This document shows, one piece after another, positions 10,415 through 17,958 of a DNA stretch of 64,000 bases. The stretch is from Phycisphaerae bacterium (GTDB lineage: Bacteria; Planctomycetota; Phycisphaerae; FEN-1346; JAACEH01). A program made the translations under genes and the position numbers. The notes under the pieces are model-generated. The model searched no databases. It was not told the origin of the DNA and saw only the letters and a list, made by a program, of their open reading frames with translations. The DNA is taken from assembly GCA_012729015.1 (NCBI GenBank), contig JAAYDY010000060.1, positions 1 to 64,000 on the forward strand, read 5' to 3'. Position 1 is the first letter of the stretch. Every line of letters begins with the position of its first letter.

Positions 10415-11062
10415 ATGCCTCGTGGAAAGCAGGCCCCAGTGGGCGAATGTCTGCGACGGCTGCGCAAGGCGTATCCGCAGGCCGACTGCACGCTGACGTT
10501 CCTCGATCCGCTGGAGTTGATGGTCGCGACGATCCTGAGCGCCCAGTGCACCGACGAGCGGGTCAACCAGGTCACGCCGACGCTGTTCGCCAAGTACCGG
10601 TCGGCGGCCGACTACGCCGACGCGCCGCCGGGGCAACTGGAAGACGACATCCGCTCGACGGGCTTCTTCAACAACAAGGCCCGCAACATCCGCGGCGCGT
10701 GCCGGGTCATCGCCGACCGCCACGGCGGCCGGGTGCCGATGGACATGGACGTTCTGGTGACGCTGCCGGGCATCGGCCGCAAGACGGCCAATGTAATCCT
10801 GGGCAACTCGGGCCACCGGCCGGGGGGCGTGGTCGTGGACACGCACGTGGGCCGCGTGTCGCGGCGGCTCGGATGGACCGCGCACGACGACCCCGTCAAG
10901 GTCGAGCAGGATCTGAACCGGCTGATTCCGCAGGAGGACTGGGTCCGCGCGGGACACGAGTTGATTCTTCACGGCCGGCAAGTCTGCCATGCCCGCAAAC
11001 CGAGGTGCACCGAGTGCTTCCTGGCGGATGTGTGCCCGTCGGCGGGCCGGACGGACAAGTGA
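10415..11062 (+). CDS. nth: Endonuclease III (DNA glycosylase/AP lyase)
   Basis: A 215-residue base-excision repair enzyme that removes oxidised pyrimidines and cuts the abasic site. Visible signatures are LSAQCTDERVNQVTPTLF, the helix-hairpin-helix with its catalytic Lys (LPGIGRKTANVIL), and the catalytic Asp in VVVDTHVGRVSRRLG. The C-terminal [4Fe-4S] loop has the spacing C-x6-C-x2-C-x5-C (CHARKPRC..C..C). Length is normal. ATG 10415 has AAAGGAG (10402-10408) six bases upstream. The gene stands alone, divergent from the glycosidase; the 1.3 kb after it is non-coding. Confidence 0.95.
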   Translation: MPRGKQAPVGECLRRLRKAYPQADCTLTFLDPLELMVATILSAQCTDERVNQVTPTLFAKYRSAADYADAPPGQLEDDIRSTGFFNNKARNIRGACRVIADRHGGRVPMDMDVLVTLPGIGRKTANVILGNSGHRPGGVVVDTHVGRVSRRLGWTAHDDPVKVEQDLNRLIPQEDWVRAGHELILHGRQVCHARKPRCTECFLADVCPSAGRTDK

Positions 11063-11142
11063 GGCTGCGCTCCATGGCCGCGCCCCTCGACAGGCTCGGG
11101 GTCTACGACAAGCGTGGCCATCCCATCCCGACCGAAGAGCCG

Positions 11143-11180
11143 TAAAAGAAACGGGTCGTCCGGTGATCCCGGACGACCCG
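11143..11180 (-). terminator. Intrinsic terminator, minus-strand orientation
   Basis: A perfect 12-bp stem (11152-11163 with 11169-11180) closes a 5-base loop. On the minus strand it is followed by TTTCTTTTA; on the plus side no T-run follows. No minus-strand protein gene ends here, so it would end a non-coding transcript coming from the repeat array at 11.2-11.9 kb. Partial readthrough use for nth is possible but less favoured. Confidence 0.6.
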
Positions 11181-11190
11181 GTAGATTGCC

Positions 11191-11241
11191 TGGGCGGAGA
11201 CCCATCCTAAGGCACCGCCCAAGTTGCGGGGATTGAAGCTC
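11191..11241 (-). repeat. Structured repeat, partial copy C
   Basis: Third, short copy of the element described for copies A and B. It shares GCCCAAGTTGCGGGGATTG (plus strand) and keeps the 7-bp stem TGGGCGG (11191-11197) / CCGCCCA (11215-11221), although the loop between the arms differs from the other copies. It lies directly before the minus-strand terminator. The stretch just right of it contains a separate hairpin whose minus-strand loop is GAAA. Confidence 0.6.
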
Positions 11242-11282
11242 CCTGGGGCGAGTCTTTCGACCCGTTCTCCCCTATCATAGCC

Positions 11283-11550
11283 ATCGGTCCTTACGGACCG
11301 CCGCATTCAAGTGGGCGGAACCTGGAGGGGAGGCGCCGCCCAAGTTGCGGGGATTGAAGCCCACTTTGTCACGTCCACGTCGGATACTGCCACAGCTATT
11401 CAGTCCGGCCGAAGCCGGGTTGCACGTAAGAGAAGCCCGCCGCTAGAGTGTGAAGGGGGTTTGGCATGGTTGCTGAGATTCTCGCACCCGGGGGAGGGCT
11501 TTATGCAAGATTGTCTGAGCAATGCCAAGCGAGCGGGCTTTCTTTTTCAA
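11283..11550 (-). repeat. Structured repeat, full copy A (candidate ncRNA)
   Basis: About 268 bp, closely matching copy B. Read on the minus strand it folds as follows. An 8-bp closing stem (11540-11533 with 11440-11433) encloses a long interrupted helix TTGGCA/TGCCAA. Next is a CCGGC-TTCG-GCCGG hairpin (11418-11405), then the conserved GCTTCAATCCCCGCAAC. A 7-bp stem (11342-11336 with 11318-11312) follows, and last a CGGTCC-GTAA-GGACCG hairpin (11300-11285). UUCG and GNRA loops appear only on the minus strand, which favours that transcript. A T-rich run after the closing stem on the plus strand argues the other way. I do not recognise the family. Confidence 0.65.
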
Positions 11551-11596
11551 AGAACTCCACCACATCGTCGCGGCGACACGGCGTCCATCTATGTTG

Positions 11597-11860
11597 ATCG
11601 GTCCTTACGGACCGCCGCGTTCAGGTGGGCGGTACCTGGAGGGGAGGCGCCGCCCAAGTTGCGGGGATTGAAGCTCAATTTGTCACGTCCACATCGAGTA
11701 CTGCCGCATCTATTCAAGCCGGCCGAAGCCGGGTCGTACGCAAGAGCCCGCCGCTAGAGTGTGAAGGGGGTTTGGCATGTTTGCTGAGATTCTCGCACCC
11801 GGGGGAGGGCTTTATGCAAGATTGTCTGAGCAATGCCAAGCGAGCGGGCTTTTTTTCCAA
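11597..11860 (-). repeat. Structured repeat, full copy B (candidate ncRNA)
   Basis: About 264 bp, offset 311-314 bp from copy A and clearly homologous throughout. All the helices are kept: closing stem 11850-11844 with 11751-11745, the TTCG hairpin at 11732-11719, the 7-bp stem 11656-11650 with 11632-11626, and the GTAA hairpin 11614-11599. Most differences from copy A fall in loops and linkers. Short open frames inside the repeats translate similarly in both copies only because the DNA is similar; they lack ribosome binding sites. Confidence 0.65.
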
Positions 11861-12305
11861 TGAACGTCCCTGACGGCTTTCTTTAATTGCAAGGGCCGTG
11901 CCACTGCCGATAGAGCCATTTCGAAAAAATCACGCAAACCGTCACAACCGATTGCCCAATAACGCTTTAGCCTATTTTCAGCCCTGGTCTCGCCACCCGT
12001 TCCGTCCGAACGCCTTTGTGCCCTTCGTGTGGCCACAGAGCGACCTGAAAACCGAGCCGCAGGAGCCCGGAAACCACCTATTCCCTTATGTTGCAGTGCC
12101 TTACAGCGTTGTTGACCGACGAGTGTGTCGTGTTGCGATTCGGAAACACCCCGCCGCCTGGGCGGATTCTGCGGGAGAGGCCATGCGGCCCGCGTTCGGG
12201 TGTGCGATTCCGAGCAGCGCGGCACCGCGGCCTGACGGGCCACGACACGCTGTTGCCTCGGGGCCCTTGTCGAAAACGAGGCCACGGCCACGGTGAAAAT
12301 CGTCC
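11861..12305. other. Non-coding stretch between repeats and membrane-protein gene
   Basis: The first part is less GC-rich than its surroundings. No open frame has both a start signal and a recognisable protein. A segment at 12071-12110 resembles one at 62109-62147 (see findings). If the repeats are transcribed leftwards, their promoter should lie here, but I found no convincing -35/-10 pair. Confidence 0.4.
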
Positions 12306-12334
12306 GTGACAGCCGCGCAGCGTCGTGGTATCGT
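12306..12334 (+). promoter_or_regulatory. Candidate promoter of the zinc-ribbon membrane-protein pair
   Basis: GTGACA (12306-12311), 17 bp and TATCGT (12329-12334), about 70 bases before the ATG. The -35 and -10 each fit only in part, so this is tentative. Confidence 0.4.
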
Positions 12335-12402
12335 GCTGGCGACGGTGGCAACGTCGGCGGGGTTGTCGCCGGATTTCAACTCGTTCGACAGGAATCCACT
12401 CT

Positions 12403-13833
12403 ATGGATGACCTCAGCGGCTTGCAGGGCCACACCGCTCCACCTTTCGCGCCGATCGGCCTCGTGAAAGAACTGTCCGAGAACGAGCCACAGGTCGGTCT
12501 CGGCGGAGCGATGGGCGGCGTTCTGTTTCGGCCCTGGGCGTTCTTCTCTCGGACCGTACAGCGGCTCAGCATCGCCAGGGCCATCTTCCTGGGCTTGGGC
12601 AATCTCGGGCTGGCCGGTGTCGTGGTTGTCGCCTCGCCCTACATCCGCCTGATTCTGAAGCACCTGTCGCCGCACATGGTGCAGATCCGGCCCTATGGAT
12701 ACGACTTGGAGGAAGCCAACTACACGGCGCTCGGGCTGGGCATTGCGTGGGCGGTGGTGGCGGCCTGCTACGCTACCGGGCCTTTTCTCTATGCCCCGGC
12801 GATGTCGGGGGCGGAGCGGTTCAGCCAGGCTTTGCGCCGGAGTCTGGCGGTCATCGCGGGCACAACGTGCGTGCTGCCGGTCCTGGCGGCAGCGGTCGGT
12901 GGGATCGTGGTGTTCGCCGAACCGCTCGTCGGGATCCTTGAGGCACTGGCCGGCGACGATCTTGCCGGCCCGCTGGCAGCCACAGGTTTGTCGCTCCTGT
13001 CTGTGTGGCCGGTGGGCCTCCTGTTTGTGGCGCTGATGGCCAACGGCCGCAAGGACGTGCCCGTGCTGCGGCGTCGGGCGATCGACGGGTGCGAGAAGTG
13101 CGGGTACCTGCTGACGGTGATTCCCGAGGAGCGGCAGTGCCCGGACTGCGGGTGGCCGGTGGACGACAGCCTGAACGCCGAGCGTCGCGTGCCGCTGTTG
13201 GTGGAAACGGCCTCCTTGCAGGCGTGGCCGGGACGAGCGTTGGCCACGTTCTGGAGTGGGTTCTGGCGTCCCTCGCGGCTCTGGTGGCGGAGCCGCGTGC
13301 GGGCCGGCAGCGTGGCGCCGCGAACGGCCTTTCTTGTCATGCTCGTCCTGGGTACTGCCGTCGGTTCTGCGGCGGCAAGCGTGCTGTTCGTAGGGTCCGC
13401 CGCCATGGATGACTTGAATGACTTCAAGGAAGTCGTCGCCGTGCTGGTGCCCCTCGTGTTGTGGTGGTGGGCATCGACGTCGCTGGCGATTCTGGCGGGG
13501 AGCCATGTGCAGATGGTGTTGGCCGTCGCGGTGGCGCGGCTGCGGGGGAACTCCCTGCGGCTGGACGAGTTGGCCCGCGTGGGCTATTGCAGCCTCGGCC
13601 TGCCGGCGCTCGTCCTGGGCGTCCTGGTGCCGGTCACGCTGATGCTCTGGCCCATACTGATTCGGTTGAGCTTCAATCTGTGGGGGCCGCCCCCGTCGAC
13701 GTTCGAGAAGGCCATGCAGATCGCAGTCGTGGTGACGCTGCTGGGCGGTTTCGGCCTGATGCTGGCCACGATGGTGGCGTCGCTGGTGAGTACGATCCGC
13801 GCGATGCAGGCGGCGCGGCACGCGAACCACTGA
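12403..13833 (+). CDS. Polytopic membrane protein with internal zinc ribbon (paralogue 1)
   Basis: A 476-residue protein of unknown function. Several hydrophobic segments flank a central soluble zinc ribbon at about residues 227-247 (CEKCGYLL then CPDCGWP), which splits the membrane helices into two groups. The second half contains VARLRGNSLRLDELARVGYC, a motif also present in the next gene, and ends SLVSTIRAMQAARHANH. ATG 12403 has AGGA nine bases upstream. The next gene starts 24 bases after its stop and encodes a clear paralogue, so the two probably work together or arose by tandem duplication. The arrangement recalls Yip1-type membrane proteins, but I would not assign it. Zinc binding is inferred from the four cysteines. 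Confidence 0.85.
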   Translation: MDDLSGLQGHTAPPFAPIGLVKELSENEPQVGLGGAMGGVLFRPWAFFSRTVQRLSIARAIFLGLGNLGLAGVVVVASPYIRLILKHLSPHMVQIRPYGYDLEEANYTALGLGIAWAVVAACYATGPFLYAPAMSGAERFSQALRRSLAVIAGTTCVLPVLAAAVGGIVVFAEPLVGILEALAGDDLAGPLAATGLSLLSVWPVGLLFVALMANGRKDVPVLRRRAIDGCEKCGYLLTVIPEERQCPDCGWPVDDSLNAERRVPLLVETASLQAWPGRALATFWSGFWRPSRLWWRSRVRAGSVAPRTAFLVMLVLGTAVGSAAASVLFVGSAAMDDLNDFKEVVAVLVPLVLWWWASTSLAILAGSHVQMVLAVAVARLRGNSLRLDELARVGYCSLGLPALVLGVLVPVTLMLWPILIRLSFNLWGPPPSTFEKAMQIAVVVTLLGGFGLMLATMVASLVSTIRAMQAARHANH

Positions 13834-13857
13834 CACACCCGCGGGAGGACGCACCGC

Positions 13858-15276
13858 GTGATGAACGACATGCCCAACGATATGGCCGCTGACCCCGAAG
13901 CGTCGGCCGCACCGACGCCCCCTGCCCCGATCATCGAGATGCCCGAGATTCGCCGCACGGCGTCGCCGGCCCACCTGTTGCCGCCGATGGTCTGGCTGTG
14001 GGTGGTCTTCCGGCCGTGGGCGCTGTTTCGCCGGCAGGCTCGTCGCCAGAGCCTCGGCAGCGCGATCACCAGCGTGGCGATCAATGTCACGGTGATGGTC
14101 GCCATCATCACCGTGAGCATTCTCAGCGAGGAGCACATCAGCGGCGATGAGTGGTACGGCCTGCTGTTCGGCATGGCGGCGGTGTGGGTCGTGGGCCTGG
14201 CGTTCGCCGTGTGCGTGGCGTGCGCGACGGCGCCGGCGATGTCGTGCGCGGCGACGTTCGCGGCAGCGGTGCGACGGTCGGCGCCCATCGTCGCGGGCAT
14301 GACGTCCGTGTTTCCCGTGGCGACGCTGCTGTTTGCGCTGATTGTCATCAACGAGGGCAACCTGCGGCGGGAATGGCTGCGGCCGGTGTTCGGAGACAAC
14401 TCCGAGTTCCCGATGATCGTCGCCGGCGGCGCGCTGTGCTTCTGGCCGCTGTGGCTGCTGTGGCTGGGACTGCGCAACGAAGGGTACGGCCTGCCGACGC
14501 CCATGCACGACACGGGCCATTGCCGCTGCGAACGGTGCGGCTACGATCTGACGGTGACCAGCGACCAGGGCACGTGTCCGGAGTGCGGCCATGCGGCCGA
14601 GCTCAGCACGGACGGCGCCCGGCGCAAGCCGCCCCGGCCGGAGCGGCATCCGGGCAAGGCGCCGCTCGGCGTGTGGCTGGCCGCGTTTTGGCACGCTGCG
14701 CTGCGGCCGGCCACCTTCTGGGCCGACAAGCGCGTCCGCACCGACGGGAGCAAGGCACGCAACGCCTCACTGACGTTGACGGCCCTGTCGGCGACGGCCG
14801 CCGGGCTGATCTTCTTCGTCCTGTTCGGGATGGTTCTGGCGCTGACCGAGAACGTTGATCCCGACGACCTGTGGCCCCTGGCAGTTGTCTCCCTGTTCGT
14901 GTTCGCGTGTGCGTTCATGGTGCTGTTGCTGGGCAACCCGGCCATCGCGCTGGCCGCCGTGTGCGTGTCGCGGCTTCGCGGCAACACGTCGCGCCTGGAC
15001 GAACTGGGGCGGCTGGCCTGGTACTCGGTGTCGGCGCCGCAGATCGTCTTCTGCGTAGCCGGGGCGATGGCGGCCGCCATAGGGCCGGCGGCGGAGATGA
15101 TCAGCGGCTATCGGGCGCAGGAGGTGCTGCACCTGTCGCACACAGAAGCCGCATTCGCTCAGACGATGTTGATCCTCCTGGCCTGCGGTTGCGGGGCGAT
15201 CGCTCTCGGGGCCCTTGTGTGGTCCTTCGTCGCCGCGGTCCGGGCGATGCGCGCGACCGCTCATGCCAACTTCTGA
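13858..15276 (+). CDS. Polytopic membrane protein with internal zinc ribbon (paralogue 2)
   Basis: A 472-residue paralogue of the preceding gene with the same order of parts: an N-terminal soluble stretch rich in A and P, a first group of membrane helices, a zinc ribbon (CERCGYDLTV, CPECGHAA), then a second helix group with VSRLRGNTSRLDELGRLAWY and a VAAVRAMRATAHANF end. GTG 13858 sits 8 bases after GGGAGGA (13843-13849); ATG 13861 in the same frame is the alternative. Function unknown. The zinc ribbon of this type is frequent in Phycisphaerae membrane proteins, which is part of the case for the host group. Confidence 0.85.
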   Translation: MMNDMPNDMAADPEASAAPTPPAPIIEMPEIRRTASPAHLLPPMVWLWVVFRPWALFRRQARRQSLGSAITSVAINVTVMVAIITVSILSEEHISGDEWYGLLFGMAAVWVVGLAFAVCVACATAPAMSCAATFAAAVRRSAPIVAGMTSVFPVATLLFALIVINEGNLRREWLRPVFGDNSEFPMIVAGGALCFWPLWLLWLGLRNEGYGLPTPMHDTGHCRCERCGYDLTVTSDQGTCPECGHAAELSTDGARRKPPRPERHPGKAPLGVWLAAFWHAALRPATFWADKRVRTDGSKARNASLTLTALSATAAGLIFFVLFGMVLALTENVDPDDLWPLAVVSLFVFACAFMVLLLGNPAIALAAVCVSRLRGNTSRLDELGRLAWYSVSAPQIVFCVAGAMAAAIGPAAEMISGYRAQEVLHLSHTEAAFAQTMLILLACGCGAIALGALVWSFVAAVRAMRATAHANF

Positions 15277-15326
15277 CCGATACCGCAACCGGACGAAGCA
15301 TCGTCAGGGAGCTTTCTCAGTTGGGT

Positions 15327-15352
15327 GTCGGGTCTGTCGACTCGACCTACGC
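15327..15352. repeat. GTCGGGTC hairpin repeat, copy 1
   Basis: A short palindrome (GTCGGGTC, four-base loop, GACTCGAC, one mismatch) followed by CTACGC, between convergent genes. The same sequence recurs at 16583-16608. It is probably a REP-like dispersed element and may also act as a weak bidirectional terminator. Confidence 0.5.
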
Positions 15353-15430
15353 ACTATGCACGTCCGCGTGGCTGCGAGCAGCCACCCTACATGTTGTCGG
15401 GTGTGGCGACATGGACTGCGCGATGACGCA

Positions 15431-16387
15431 CTACGACAGGATTTCGTCGATCTGTCGCATCTGGTCGGCCGCGAGGGGGCCGTGCGCGATGGCGCCGGCG
15501 TTCTCTTCGACTTGCTGCACAGTCTTGAACCCGGGGATGGGAATGGTCACGGAGTCCAGGGCCCAGAGCCAGGCGAGGGCTCCCTGGGCGAGGGTCCGCC
15601 CGCCGCTGGTCAGAACGTCGCGAATCCTCTGGAGCCGGGCCAGCTGCTCGGCCTGCGGGCCGTCGCGAAGGTTCCACCCGTGGCGCACGTCGTCGGCGGG
15701 GAACGTGGTGCCGGCGTCGAACTTGCCGGTGAGCAGGCCCATGCCGAGGCACGAGCGGTTGAGGCTGGCCAGGTGCTGATCGTGGCACAGGCGGAGCATG
15801 GCGCGGTTGCCTTCGAGGACGTTGAGCCGCTGCTGCACGGCGGCACAGTGCGGGCCTTCGGCGAACAGGGCGGCCCGCGCCGGGTCGTCGGTGCTCCAGC
15901 CGTACCAGCGGATTTTGCCTTCCTCGACAAGGTCCTCGAGCGTGTCGCGGACGGCGACGGCACGGGTCAGGTCGAAGTCGGCGGCATGGAACTGGTACAG
16001 ATCGATCACGTCGGTGTGCAGTCGCGACAGGCTGTCGGTGCAGGCCTGGCGGATGTACTTCGGGTCGCCGCACGGGTCGCCGGCCTGTTTGCTGGCCTCG
16101 TCGAAAGTGGTGCCGAACTTGGTGGCGATGAGGACGTTCTCGCGACGGCTGCCGAGCGCGCGGCCGAGGATGTGCTCGCTGTGGCCGCAGCCGTAGACGT
16201 CGGCCGTGTCGAACAGGGTGACGCCCAGGTCCATCGCGCGACGGACGGCACGGATGGATTCCTGGTCGTCGACGACGGACCAGCCGACGCCGCGGTCGCC
16301 GCGCCAGAAGGGTCCGCCGATGGCCCAGCACCCCAGGCCCATCGCACTGATCTCGATGCCGCTACGTCCGAGCACTCGTCTGAGCAT
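15431..16387 (-). CDS. Aldo/keto reductase
   Basis: A 318-residue NAD(P)H-dependent oxidoreductase with the TIM-barrel AKR fold. The start LGRSGIEISAMGLGCWAIGG is characteristic. The catalytic tetrad can be placed as Asp and Tyr in FDTADVYGCGHSE, Lys in IATKFGTT and His in DLYQFHAAD. The cofactor end shows IPIPGFKTVQQVEEN. ATG 16387 is preceded by AAGGAG (16397-16402) with a 9-base gap; the frame stays open far upstream but without a start signal. It has its own promoter and no partner gene. The substrate is unknown; sugar or polyol dehydrogenation would suit a glycosidase-rich genome, but this is a guess. Confidence 0.9.
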   Translation of the reverse strand: MLRRVLGRSGIEISAMGLGCWAIGGPFWRGDRGVGWSVVDDQESIRAVRRAMDLGVTLFDTADVYGCGHSEHILGRALGSRRENVLIATKFGTTFDEASKQAGDPCGDPKYIRQACTDSLSRLHTDVIDLYQFHAADFDLTRAVAVRDTLEDLVEEGKIRWYGWSTDDPARAALFAEGPHCAAVQQRLNVLEGNRAMLRLCHDQHLASLNRSCLGMGLLTGKFDAGTTFPADDVRHGWNLRDGPQAEQLARLQRIRDVLTSGGRTLAQGALAWLWALDSVTIPIPGFKTVQQVEENAGAIAHGPLAADQMRQIDEILS

Positions 16388-16483
16388 GGCCTCGGGCTCC
16401 TTCCGCCAGGATGCGCGCCGGGCGACGGCCGCCGTCCGCCGGCACGCGCCGACATGGATGGCACCGCCCCCCTGCTGCGGTTC

Positions 16484-16512
16484 AGCATACCCCAGCGGCC
16501 GAACGGTGCCAA
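16484..16512 (-). promoter_or_regulatory. Promoter of the aldo/keto reductase gene
   Basis: TTGGCA (16512-16507), 17 bp, TATGCT (16489-16484) on the minus strand, about 97 bases before the start codon. Confidence 0.6.
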
Positions 16513-16516
16513 GACA

Positions 16517-16556
16517 GGGCGCATTGACGTTCTGGGGAAGCAGGAACAAGACGCCC
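16517..16556 (+). repeat. Truncated copy of the 100-bp inverted-end element (left end only)
   Basis: GGCGCATTGACGTTCTGGGG and the following AAGCAGG..CAAGACGCC match the left part of the full element at 45786-45885. The right end is missing, and the sequence runs directly into the GTCGGGTC hairpin repeat. Confidence 0.5.
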
Positions 16557-16582
16557 CGTCGCGGCGCGGCGCCCAGAGGGTT

Positions 16583-16608
16583 GTCGGGTCTGTTGACCCG
16601 ACCTACGC
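16583..16608. repeat. GTCGGGTC hairpin repeat, copy 2
   Basis: A perfect 8-bp palindrome (GTCGGGTC, TGTT loop, GACCCGAC) followed by CTACGC, as at 15327-15352. It lies just upstream of the aldo/keto reductase promoter and downstream of corA. Confidence 0.55.
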
Positions 16609-16662
16609 GCCGAACCGACCTACGCGCTGAACCGACCTGCGGGCTGACGGAGCGGGCTGGCG

Positions 16663-17799
16663 TTACGCGGCGGGAGGTTCTCCGTTGTCTCCCGGGGGAC
16701 GTCGGCGGCCGCCGAGCCAGCCGCGGCGGCGGAAGTGCAGCAGCATGCCTCCCGCCACGGCAGCCATGACCAGCAGCACGACCGGATAGCCCCATGCCCA
16801 TCGCAGTTCGGGCATGTTCCATGGCGAACGGTCCGGGTCGAAGTTCATGCCGTAGACGCCGGCGATAAACGTCAGGGGAATGAAGATCGTGGAGATGACG
16901 GTGAGCACCTTCATGACCTCGTTCATGCGGTTGCTGACGGTGGAGAGGTAGACGTCCTGGAGGCCGGCGGCCAGTTCGCGTTGGGTTTCGATGATGTCGA
17001 TGAGCTGCGACACGTGGTCGTAGCAGTCGCGGAGGTAGATGCGTGTTTCGTCGGCGACCAGGGGCAACGGGTCGCGGAGCAGGACGTTGACGGCGTCGCG
17101 CTGGGGCCAGAGCGCCCGTCGCAGGGTGAGCATGTCGCGGCGCGCCCCGCGGACGCGCTGGATCGCATCGACGTCGGGACGGCGGATGACCTCGTCCTCC
17201 AGTTCTTCGAGCCACTCGCCGTACTGTTCCAGGAGCGGGTAGTAGGCGTCGATCACGGCGTCCAGGAGGCTGTAGGCGAGAAAGTCGGTGCCGAGGCTTC
17301 TGATGCGGCCGGCGTTGTGGCGAATGCGTTCGCGGACCGGGTCCAGGCAGTCGCCGACATGCTCCTGGAACGTAAGGACGAAGCGGCGACCGAGGAAGAG
17401 GCTCATCTGCTCGGTGTCGAGCTTGTGCTCCTGGACGGTGGCCATGCGCGTGACGATGAAAAGCAGGTCGCCGTAGGGTTCGACCTTGGCTCGCTGGGCG
17501 ACGTTGACCACGTCGGCCAGGGCCAGGGGGTGGAGGGCGAACAGGGTCTTCAGGCGGTTCAGGATGGCCTCGTCACCGAGTCCGCAGACGTTGACCCAGA
17601 CAACGGGCCAGGCGGCCATGAGGGCTTCCAGCCGGGAGAGGTCGCGGACCTCTTCGGCCAGGAAGTCGTCGGGGCCGTAGGCCATGACGTCGATGACGGG
17701 CCGCGGCGCGCTGGGATCGATGCGAAACGCCCCCGGCGCGGCGCCCACGGGCGCGCGGTGCGACACGGCCTTGTGACTTCGCTTGCGTTTTGGCCTCAT
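16663..17799 (-). CDS. corA: CorA-family magnesium/cobalt transporter
   Basis: A 378-residue divalent-cation channel of the inner membrane. The long cytoplasmic N-domain (VVWVNVCGLGDEAILNRL through the helical DVDAIQRVRGARRDMLTLRRAL stalk) is followed by two membrane helices at the C-terminus. The first of these ends in the signature YGMNF, as required for the CorA pore. ATG 17799 has GGGAGGT 8 bases before it (17808-17814); an upstream in-frame start would lie in the intergenic repeat. The basic N-terminus (MRPKRKRSHK) is longer than usual. It appears to be a single-gene unit with no visible M-box-type leader. Confidence 0.93.
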   Translation of the reverse strand: MRPKRKRSHKAVSHRAPVGAAPGAFRIDPSAPRPVIDVMAYGPDDFLAEEVRDLSRLEALMAAWPVVWVNVCGLGDEAILNRLKTLFALHPLALADVVNVAQRAKVEPYGDLLFIVTRMATVQEHKLDTEQMSLFLGRRFVLTFQEHVGDCLDPVRERIRHNAGRIRSLGTDFLAYSLLDAVIDAYYPLLEQYGEWLEELEDEVIRRPDVDAIQRVRGARRDMLTLRRALWPQRDAVNVLLRDPLPLVADETRIYLRDCYDHVSQLIDIIETQRELAAGLQDVYLSTVSNRMNEVMKVLTVISTIFIPLTFIAGVYGMNFDPDRSPWNMPELRWAWGYPVVLLVMAAVAGGMLLHFRRRGWLGGRRRPPGDNGEPPAA

Positions 17800-17856
17800 G
17801 ACGGGCCACCTCCCGAAGGGTCGGATGCGACAGGGCGCGCCCCGCCGGGTCACACG

Positions 17857-17956
17857 GGGTGCATTCACATTTCAGGAAAGCGTGGGCTTTCCTGCCTCTG
17901 CGACTCATGGGCAAGATGCCCATGCCACGGTACAGCCCCCAACCGTTGATGCACGC
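17857..17956. repeat. 100-bp inverted-end element, full but diverged copy
   Basis: Exactly 100 bp from GGGTGCATTCACATTT to CCGTTGATGCACGC. It contains two hairpins: CAGGAAAGC-GTGG-GCTTTCCTG, and CATGGGCA-AGA-TGCCCATG. Its right end comes within three bases of the stop of the FAD oxidoreductase gene, so it may double as that gene's transcription end. Same family as 45786-45885. Confidence 0.65.
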
Positions 17957-17958
17957 GG

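Noticed and set aside
7264..11145. Long plus-strand open frames opposite the glycoside hydrolase
   Set aside because: Same composition bias and no domains; the minus strand encodes a clear hydrolase and its Shine-Dalgarno sequence.
11074..11145. 23-codon open frame after nth (MAAPLDRLGVYDKRGHPIPTEEP)
   Set aside because: The peptide looks protein-like and could be a gene remnant, but the ribosome site is weak and there is nothing to compare it with.
11211..11675. CRISPR-like GCGGGGATTGAAGC string occurring three times
   Set aside because: The spacing is irregular (about 120 and 314 bp) and the intervening sequences are themselves related, so this is not a repeat-spacer array; no cas genes nearby.
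11311..11873. Two similar short open frames inside repeat copies A and B
   Set aside because: Their similarity follows from the DNA repeat; no start signals, and conserved positions coincide with RNA helices, not codons.
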